DNA of 10,323 nucleotides from Nitrososphaerales archaeon TH5894 (GTDB lineage: Archaea > Thermoproteota > Nitrososphaeria > Nitrososphaerales > Nitrososphaeraceae), in contig JAATVK010000051.1 in assembly GCA_014523485.1 (NCBI GenBank), positions 1 to 10,323 of the forward strand, in the 5' to 3' direction. The notes beneath the pieces were generated by a model. It worked only from the letters and a program-made list of their open reading frames with translations. It was not told the DNA's origin and did no database searches. A program made the translations under genes and the position numbers. This document shows, in pieces, positions 6,071 through 10,323 of the stretch. Within the stretch, counting starts at the first letter, position 1; every line of letters begins with the position of its first letter.

Positions 6071-6736
6071 TTAATTATTTTGAATCTCTTCGCAGTTTCC
6101 TGCAGTATCATCACTTTCATTTAAACTAAAATCAATTATAACATCAACCCCATCTCCACAATCAAAATAATCTGCGCCTACTAGCCCAGAAAGGATATCA
6201 TCACCAACGTCTCCATACAATTTATCATTTCCTATACCTCCTATTAAATAATCGTCATCAACTCCTCCAGCTAGGACATCATTATTTTCTTCTCCATGTA
6301 AAAGATCACTACCACTTCCCCCTTGAACTATATCGTCTCCAGCATCACCGTATAGCTGATCTGTTTCTTCATTTCCTTGTATTTTATCATTACCGCTTAA
6401 GCCATGTACGGTATCTGAACCAGATAATGCAACTATGATATCATCTTTTGGAGTACCTGTTATTCGATCATTACCAAAGGAACCAATTATCAAATTATCA
6501 TCTAATGGTTGATTTTGTTGTTGTAAAGGTTGTTGTTGTAAGGGTTGTTGTTGTAAGGGTTGTTGTTGTAATGGTTGGTTTTGTTGTATATTTAATGATC
6601 CATTTTGGTCCAATATTGATCCTTCTATTTCATGAAAAATTAGAATTTGAAATGTGTTATTATACGTCAATATACTAATAGTGAATAGAACACAAATACC
6701 AATTATCGTGGGAGAAGATTGTATAAAAAAAAGCAT
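6071..6736 (-). CDS. RTX-repeat calcium-binding protein with PLQQQ linker
   Basis: This 221-residue protein opens with a hydrophobic segment (about 9-25) suited to a signal peptide or anchor. A Gln/Pro/Leu linker follows, with four tandem PLQQQ units (about 55-74). About eleven RTX-like nonapeptides span 84-192 (for example GDAGDDIVQGGSGSDLLHG). It ends with the cap FDCGDG (191-196), DF (202-203) and GNCEEI (213-218). The cap matches the RTX protein at 473-1249 almost residue for residue. Several repeats deviate from consensus (GNEETDQLY, GEENNDVLA), so not every turn may bind calcium. It is the first gene of the minus-strand cluster and is followed by the ABC ATPase about 290 bp on; cotranscription is possible but not shown. 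It lacks the late C-terminal secretion signal setting of type I RTX toxins, and no acyltransferase or HlyB-type gene is nearby. Its role is therefore open. Confidence 0.85.
   Translation of the reverse strand: MLFFIQSSPTIIGICVLFTISILTYNNTFQILIFHEIEGSILDQNGSLNIQQNQPLQQQPLQQQPLQQQPLQQQNQPLDDNLIIGSFGNDRITGTPKDDIIVALSGSDTVHGLSGNDKIQGNEETDQLYGDAGDDIVQGGSGSDLLHGEENNDVLAGGVDDDYLIGGIGNDKLYGDVGDDILSGLVGADYFDCGDGVDVIIDFSLNESDDTAGNCEEIQNN
6515..6574. repeat. Four tandem 15-bp repeats inside RTX gene
   Basis: Four adjacent copies of TTGTTGTTGTAAGGG (third-last or adjacent bases vary: AAAGG, AAGGG, AAGGG, AATGG) encode the PLQQQ pentapeptides of the linker on the minus strand. The units are in frame, so slippage would lengthen or shorten the spacer between anchor and RTX domain. 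Confidence 0.9.
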
Positions 6737-6776
6737 TTATAATAATAGATTATTTTTCCTTATTAATATTGTACTG

Positions 6777-6786
6777 TTATAAATTT
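6777..6786 (-). promoter_or_regulatory. TATA-box candidate for RTX gene 6071-6736
   Basis: The minus strand reads AAATTTATAA, which predicts a transcription start near 6756, about 20 nt before ATG 6736. The predicted start region holds ATTAATAAGGA (6767-6757), an 11-bp string that also occurs just before the other RTX gene (461-471, plus strand). Confidence 0.4.
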
Positions 6787-7076
6787 TATTCATATATTAT
6801 AATTCCATTTGTTAATTATAGTTTTATATAGTAATTATAAATATTACGTATTATTGAACTAAATGTCATTCATTAATTTGTCCTTTCAAGCTCTAAATTT
6901 TAATTATATGATAATATAGTTATAATAAAATAAGTTATAGAAATTCTTCAAGATATTATGAACTCTGAAAAGTTAAAAGCTAAAAAATTGTTTACGTCAA
7001 TGACAACTTGAATTCCAAAAAAAATTACAGTATCATCGAAATTTATCAAAGAATATTAGCAAAAGTACTATTGTTG
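6787..7076. other. Intergenic AT-rich region, no convincing gene
   Basis: Between the RTX promoter and the small membrane ORF I see only very short ORFs. One on the plus strand begins at ATG 6958, meets TGA after 17 codons, and would continue in frame to 7059 (IPKKITVSSKF after the stop). TAATTATA occurs as a direct repeat near 6813 and 6832. No structured RNA is evident. Confidence 0.5.
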
Positions 7077-7319
7077 TTATTTATTTTTTTCTTTTTTTAT
7101 CTTGGCGAAAATAAAGATATAAAGAATTAAGATATCTTCTAAACCATCCATTTTCCAGTAAACTTTGTAAAGAAAAGTCGAAATAATTAACCATACAATA
7201 TTATTCAAGAAAATAGCAATGAAAAATCCTAAGAAATAAATTAAAATTATACCAGTAGTAGTACCACCAACAAGTACTGGTACTATTCTTTTTAATATAG
7301 ATTTTAACAAGACATCCAA
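7077..7319 (-). CDS. Small membrane protein, hypothetical
   Basis: The ORF encodes up to 80 residues from a TTG start. An ATG close by (7315) is in another frame and meets a stop after three codons. Hydrophobic segments lie at about residues 12-37, 40-52 and 60-72, and the tail is basic (KIKKEKNK). VPVLVGGTTTGIILIYFLGF looks like a real membrane helix with a Gly/Thr kink rather than random AT-rich translation. I recognise no family. The upstream frame is closed at 7335-7337, so the gene cannot extend further. It is divergent from the UspA gene, with 187 bp between them. Against it: no ATG start and no clear ribosome binding site. Confidence 0.4.
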   Translation of the reverse strand: MDVLLKSILKRIVPVLVGGTTTGIILIYFLGFFIAIFLNNIVWLIISTFLYKVYWKMDGLEDILILYIFIFAKIKKEKNK

Positions 7320-7473
7320 GAATCTTTTACATTGTTATTATTACAACATATTTTATTAGAATCAATTCAATTGGTGTTTAGTAATATGACTCTATTAACA
7401 TAAATAAAAAATTAGTTGTTAGAAATGATATTTCATAATATAGAATAGTTTATTATCATCATTACTATTACAA

Positions 7474-7483
7474 AATTATAAAT
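7474..7483 (+). promoter_or_regulatory. TATA box of the UspA-family gene
   Basis: AATTATAAAT lies with its centre about 27 bp before ATG 7507, so transcription should begin at or within a few bases of the start codon. The message would be essentially leaderless, which fits the lack of any Shine-Dalgarno here (TTTTATTTTCTATG). Confidence 0.6.
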
Positions 7484-7506
7484 TACATACCATAATTTTA
7501 TTTTCT

Positions 7507-8103
7507 ATGAGCACTGACAATGATAATTTAAATTATGATGGTAATGAAATTATAAGTCCTGATGGACGTGTATCACCAGAAGTAGAAGATGATTCAGAAA
7601 GTATATCTGAAAAGTCTCCAAATTATTCTCTCACTAAAAATAATATTCCTTCATTTAAAAGGGTACTAGTTGCTGATGACGGGACAGATGAATCTGATCG
7701 AGCACTTATGTATGCAGTCTCTTTATCCAATTCTACAGGTGCAGAATTACTTCTTTTACGTATATTAGAAGATGTTGATAAATTTGACAATGTAACTGTA
7801 GAAGGTTCGCATGAATCATCAAAAATGGATAATGAGGACTTTGATAGACATATAAAAGGAGATATAATAGATGCCATGGAAGAAAAAATTAAGAAATGTG
7901 AAGCAGCTGGATTTAAAAATAAAATTTCTTATAAATTTAGAGCTGGTAAAACAGATGATGAAATAGTTAAAGAAATTAAAGAGAATAACTTTGATTTATT
8001 GGTTTTAACAACATCTCATATTGATTCATGGATAAGGTCATTATTCAGTGATGCTAGAAAAATAATAAGCAATATAAATATACCTGTATTAATTATACAA
8101 TAA
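7507..8103 (+). CDS. Universal stress protein (UspA) family
   Basis: Residues 50-198 form a UspA fold. It opens with FKRVLVADDGTDESDRAL (50-67), the family's first strand and loop with the usual D-G-(S/T)-x-x-S-x-x-A-L pattern. AVSLSNSTGAELLLLRIL (70-87) follows, then a long charged middle helix (about 105-135). It ends with NFDLLVLTTSH (161-171) and the terminal strand INIPVLIIQ (190-198). The ATP-binding signature G-x2-G-x9-G-(S/T), expected after the fourth strand, is absent: this part reads TTSHIDSWIRSLFSDARKI. It therefore probably belongs to the branch that does not bind ATP in the usual way. The first 49 residues are polar, acidic and likely disordered, an addition to the usual roughly 150-residue family length. 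The gene stands alone with a leaderless-type promoter. Its cellular role, often stress signalling through partner binding, cannot be specified. Confidence 0.88.
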   Translation: MSTDNDNLNYDGNEIISPDGRVSPEVEDDSESISEKSPNYSLTKNNIPSFKRVLVADDGTDESDRALMYAVSLSNSTGAELLLLRILEDVDKFDNVTVEGSHESSKMDNEDFDRHIKGDIIDAMEEKIKKCEAAGFKNKISYKFRAGKTDDEIVKEIKENNFDLLVLTTSHIDSWIRSLFSDARKIISNINIPVLIIQ

Positions 8104-8130
8104 ACTTAAACATAATTTTCGGCAATAATT

Positions 8131-8146
8131 AAAACAAGACTGTTTT
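8131..8146. repeat. Inverted repeat after the UspA gene
   Basis: AAAACA (8131-8136) and TGTTTT (8141-8146) can pair across a 4-nt loop, 28 bp after the UspA stop. It might mark the 3' end of that transcript. The stem has few GC pairs, so the case is weak. Confidence 0.3.
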
Positions 8147-8257
8147 AGACTAAAATGTATTAATAAATTGTAACCTATCGGATTGTTTTAATACAACTTT
8201 ATATATTTTATATAGAAGAAAAGTTCATTATGCAAGTAAAATCATTTATTTTGTTCT

Positions 8258-8299
8258 ATTTCATCATAATCAAACCTAAAAATTGTGAATTGATGAAAT
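8258..8299. repeat. 9-bp inverted repeat, 24-nt loop
   Basis: ATTTCATCA (8258-8266) is the exact reverse complement of TGATGAAAT (8291-8299). It is the longest perfect inverted repeat I found in the noncoding regions. Confidence 0.5.
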
Positions 8300-8890
8300 T
8301 CTCAAAATAGTCCAGCTTCCTTTTGGTTTTTATATTGTCTAGAATATCAATCTCATCTACCTATACAAATTTGTAATTTCTCTGTAGTGTTAGTAAAAGT
8401 AATTCTCAATTCTCATAGCCTCAGCCATATTTATTAACCCTGAGAACAATAGACAATAAAATCATGTCACGATATTTATAAAATTAGCACTATCATTTTC
8501 ATTCATAGATGCTATTAATAAAAGAATATTATTATTGAGAATATTTTTGAAATTAGCTGAACATTAGAGATATTACATATAAAGCGAGTAGAAAATTTAA
8601 TACAATCAGACTAATTAATATAATTAAGAATGTATTCTTTTTCATATTCCTTCTTTATACGGGCTTGTCGTAAGATATAAAGTTGCTTATTTTATTTTCA
8701 AAATGCAATTGTAAATTCATCCTCAGTATAACCGTTTGATCAGAGTGATATATTCAACATAGTTGTGAAATCAATTCTAATCTTAAAAGTGCCTCAATAC
8801 AAATCAGTGATAGTCAGGTCGATAAATCCTAGTTTTGATATTTCAGAATTATATTAGTTAGATAAATTACTATAGTTACATTACAAATTT

Positions 8891-8979
8891 TAGATTTAAT
8901 TAATAAATCTACTATTTCAATGGTTATTGATAAAAAAACATTATCACAAGTCTTAAGGAAATTTTCAATTTTCTCCTTA
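8891..8979. repeat. Three consecutive hairpins upstream of the small gene at 9045
   Basis: Three inverted repeats follow within 90 bp. TAGATTT/AAATCTA (8891-8897/8905-8911) has a 7-nt loop. TGATAA/TTATCA (8928-8933/8941-8946) has a 7-nt loop. TAAGGA/TCCTTA (8954-8959/8974-8979) has a 14-nt loop that itself holds AATT twice. They end about 65 bp before ATG 9045 and upstream of its probable TATA box, so they would not be in that gene's own leaderless message. Confidence 0.45.
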
Positions 8980-9016
8980 TACTAATATTGGAATATTGTA
9001 ATCTTTAAATTATAAT

Positions 9017-9026
9017 AAATTTATTT
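9017..9026 (+). promoter_or_regulatory. TATA-like element for the small gene at 9045
   Basis: AAATTTATTT, followed by TTATATT, lies about 20-27 bp before ATG 9045. This spacing would give a leaderless or nearly leaderless transcript. Flanking DNA is so AT-rich that the exact box is uncertain. Confidence 0.35.
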
Positions 9027-9044
9027 TTATATTGGATTATTACA

Positions 9045-9230
9045 ATGAGTGATGAAATAGTTATAATAAATTTTTTAACAACGATAGAAAATAACCAATC
9101 TATACCAGTACCAAAAAGTAATCAAGAGTACATGTCTAAATTCCTAGGTAAAAAAGTATTGATTACTGTTCGAAAAAGAAATGGAAAAAAGAGAATAGTG
9201 GAAAGTGAAAAATCTGAAAATAATGAATAA
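9045..9230 (+). CDS. Small basic hypothetical protein, 61 residues
   Basis: The protein reads as a compact, soluble small domain: hydrophobic start (EIVIINFLTT, 4-13), a polar loop with SIPVPKS, then KFLGKKVLITVRKRNGKKR (about 32-50), and a charged tail. The strand-like KVLITVRKR after LGKK recalls the second half of small swapped-hairpin beta domains such as AbrB/SpoVT, but the resemblance is short and I do not assign it. It has an ATG start, a TATA-like element at leaderless spacing and a potential hairpin after the stop (9261-9275), so a real gene is likely. It is on the same strand as the radical SAM gene 128 bp further on, which has its own TATA box. Confidence 0.55.
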   Translation: MSDEIVIINFLTTIENNQSIPVPKSNQEYMSKFLGKKVLITVRKRNGKKRIVESEKSENNE

Positions 9231-9260
9231 TAAATTAAAAATAGACCCCATTCAATAATT

Positions 9261-9275
9261 TTTATTTCGAATAAA
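9261..9275. repeat. Small inverted repeat after the 61-residue gene
   Basis: TTTATT (9261-9266) and AATAAA (9270-9275) flank TCG. It lies 30 bp after the stop at 9230 and next to a T-rich stretch (AATTTTTATTTC). It may mark the 3' end of this transcript. Confidence 0.3.
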
Positions 9276-9283
9276 GGTACATA

Positions 9284-9310
9284 ACCAACGGCACTACTCC
9301 CTCCCTGACC
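9284..9310. other. GC-rich island in AT-rich intergenic DNA
   Basis: Seventeen of 27 bases are G or C, against a background near one quarter to one third. On the minus strand one frame here reads QGGSSAVGYVPLF (about 9307-9269) and stays open in both directions for some distance, which could be the remnant of a coding end such as a transposase. No other part of such a gene is recognisable. Confidence 0.4.
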
Positions 9311-9319
9311 TAAAAGTAC

Positions 9320-9328
9320 TTTATAATT
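9320..9328 (+). promoter_or_regulatory. TATA box of the radical SAM gene
   Basis: TTTATAATT lies about 25 bp before position 9349, predicting a leader of roughly 10 nt before ATG 9359. There is no Shine-Dalgarno in AAGAAATTAAAATTTATT. Confidence 0.5.
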
Positions 9329-9358
9329 AATTAGTCATCGAAGAAATTAAAATTTATT

Positions 9359-10323
9359 ATGAATTTATCCTCATGGTATAAAAATTCAACACCGATCTTT
9401 ACTGCTAAAGAAAGTAAATCAATTCTTCATGATTTTTTTGTATATGGAAAAGAAGGTCTAACTATAAATCCATATAATGGTTGTCACCATAGGTGCGGTT
9501 ATTGTTATGCCACATATGAGTGGTCACCTGAATTTTATGACCATATATATGCAAAAATCAATGCTACAGATCTACTATATAAACAGATAAAATCTTGGAA
9601 AGTAAATATAATTAATCCTGTAATGATAGCCTCTGCAACTGATGCCTATCAGCCTGCAGAGTTAAAATATTCTCTTACGAGAAAATGTGTTGAGGTTCTA
9701 CAAGAGTTTGAAATTCCATATTATATTTTTACAAAATCTAGCCTAATAGAGAGAGATTTAGAATTACACAATCGTTATTCCCATAATTGTTTTGTTGTAT
9801 GGTCAATTACTACAAACAATGAGAAAATAAAAAGGATTGTTGAACCCGGTACACCTCCATCAAAATCAGTGTTTAGAGTAATAGAAAAATTCTGCAAATC
9901 CGGTATAAAATGTGTAGTTAATATTGATCCGATTCTGCCTCTTATAACAGATTCAACTGAAGATATCGCAAGTATAATAGATTCTGCAAATGATATGGGA
10001 GTTAAATATGTTAGTGGAGCAATTTTAAGATTAAGATATGATATATGGGAAAGAATGAAATATATTTTACAGATATTAAAAATTGATAACTCTATAAAGT
10101 TTTATGAAAAAGTTTTTAACTTCAAAGACCCAATTACCTTTAAAAAAAATCTAAATGCTGAAAGAGAATACTCAGACTCAATAATGATGTTCTTAAAATC
10201 TGAGCTTGAAAAAAGAAATATGAAATTTGGATATCCTGAATTGAACATAAAGAAAATAACTTCCTCTTCATATTCCTTGAAGAATAAAAAAAATGTAGTA
10301 TCCTTAATGGATTTCATGGAATA
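9359..10323 (+). CDS. Radical SAM protein, SPL/COG1533 (Rv2578c-like) family, cut at right edge
   Basis: The frame stays open for 321 codons to the window edge, and the last two bases (TA) may begin a stop codon or Tyr codon. The radical SAM motif CxxxCxxC is explicit: NPYNGCHHRCGYCYA, with C42, C46 and C49 to hold a [4Fe-4S] cluster. Further family blocks appear in order: ASATDAYQPAE (91-101), LTRKCVEVL (106-114), FTKSSLIERDLEL (124-136), VVWSITTNNE (146-155), IVEPGTPP (160-167), SGIKCVVNIDPILPLITDS (181-199) and AILRLR (221-226). Together these match the COG1533 group related to spore photoproduct lyase. True Spl repairs DNA spore photoproduct; most COG1533 members have no proven substrate, so the reaction beyond SAM cleavage is unknown. 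Start ATG 9359 fits a TATA box at 9320-9328. The length is close to complete for the family. Confidence 0.9.
   Translation, partial: MNLSSWYKNSTPIFTAKESKSILHDFFVYGKEGLTINPYNGCHHRCGYCYATYEWSPEFYDHIYAKINATDLLYKQIKSWKVNIINPVMIASATDAYQPAELKYSLTRKCVEVLQEFEIPYYIFTKSSLIERDLELHNRYSHNCFVVWSITTNNEKIKRIVEPGTPPSKSVFRVIEKFCKSGIKCVVNIDPILPLITDSTEDIASIIDSANDMGVKYVSGAILRLRYDIWERMKYILQILKIDNSIKFYEKVFNFKDPITFKKNLNAEREYSDSIMMFLKSELEKRNMKFGYPELNIKKITSSSYSLKNKKNVVSLMDFME

Larger units (their letters stand above)
8104..9044. other. 940-bp intergenic region with several inverted repeats
   Basis: No ORF of normal size or clear family is present on either strand. Features seen are inverted repeats at 8131-8146, 8258-8299, 8891-8911, 8928-8946 and 8954-8979, a TATA-like TATATATTTTATATA at 8200-8214, and a 26-codon ORF (8230-8310). 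Composition is uniformly AT-rich. The length is unusual beside the other gaps in this window and may hide a small RNA or decayed genes. Confidence 0.5.

Noticed and set aside
6515..6574. Short regular repeats as a CRISPR array
   Set aside because: The units are directly adjacent 15-mers with no spacers and lie in frame within a coding gene.
6448..6678. 76-codon plus-strand ORF with VVV-repeat protein
   Set aside because: The Val/Arg repeats come from reading the PLQQQ repeat DNA on the wrong strand.
6071..6736. RTX toxin with type I secretion operon
   Set aside because: There is no HlyB-type fused transporter, HlyD, acyltransferase or toxin domain; the protein is only anchor, linker and calcium-binding repeats.
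6958..7059. Possible small gene with an in-frame TGA (17 codons, then 15 more)
   Set aside because: Too short to tell from chance, with no recognisable domain; the readthrough after TGA is not supported by any signal.
9231..9358. tRNA gene suspected from the GC-rich block and a TTCGA string
   Set aside because: No acceptor, anticodon and T-arm stems can be paired in the right order on either strand.

Overview
The window is AT-rich and reads as archaeal, most likely from an ammonia-oxidising Nitrososphaerota (Thaumarchaeota) lineage such as Nitrosocosmicus. That assignment is inference. It rests on archaeal-style TATA boxes 20-30 bp before starts, very short or absent 5' leaders, oligo-T runs instead of Rho-type signals, and an archaeal S-layer-type (COG1361/NEW3-like) partner for a MacB/LolD-type ABC transporter. 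No rRNA, tRNA or CRISPR array is visible.

Layout. (1) 1-228: the 5' end of an IS5/IS402-type transposase gene (minus strand, running off the left edge) with its probable IS terminus. (2) 473-1249 (+): a membrane-anchored or secreted calcium-binding RTX-repeat protein. (3) 1506-6736: a minus-strand cluster, read from right to left: a second RTX-repeat protein with a Pro-Leu-Gln linker, a doubtful 64-codon ORF, an ABC ATPase, a 720-residue sequon-rich surface protein with one membrane anchor at each end, and an FtsX/MacB-type permease. (4) 7077-7319 (-): a doubtful small membrane protein. (5) 7507-8103 (+): a UspA-fold protein with an acidic N-terminal tail. (6) 8104-9044: 940 bp with no convincing gene but several inverted repeats. 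(7) 9045-9230 (+): a small basic protein. (8) 9359 to the right edge (+): a radical SAM protein of the SPL/COG1533 family, cut at or just before its stop.

The most interesting unit is 473-6736. Two RTX proteins share a distinctive C-terminal cap (FDCGDG...DF...GNCE) and lie on either side of a three-part ABC system of ATPase, large extracytoplasmic protein and FtsX-type permease. By analogy with MacAB/LolCDE, the ATPase (5109-5783) would drive the permease (1506-2768), while the sequon-rich protein (2853-5015) would stand where MacA stands in bacteria. A working hypothesis is that this is an archaeal envelope module that releases, places or senses calcium-binding surface proteins. Synteny supports the link only circumstantially: both RTX proteins carry N-terminal hydrophobic segments that could serve ordinary Sec export. 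An oligo-T tract followed by a TATA box just before the permease gene suggests the permease can be expressed separately from the rest.
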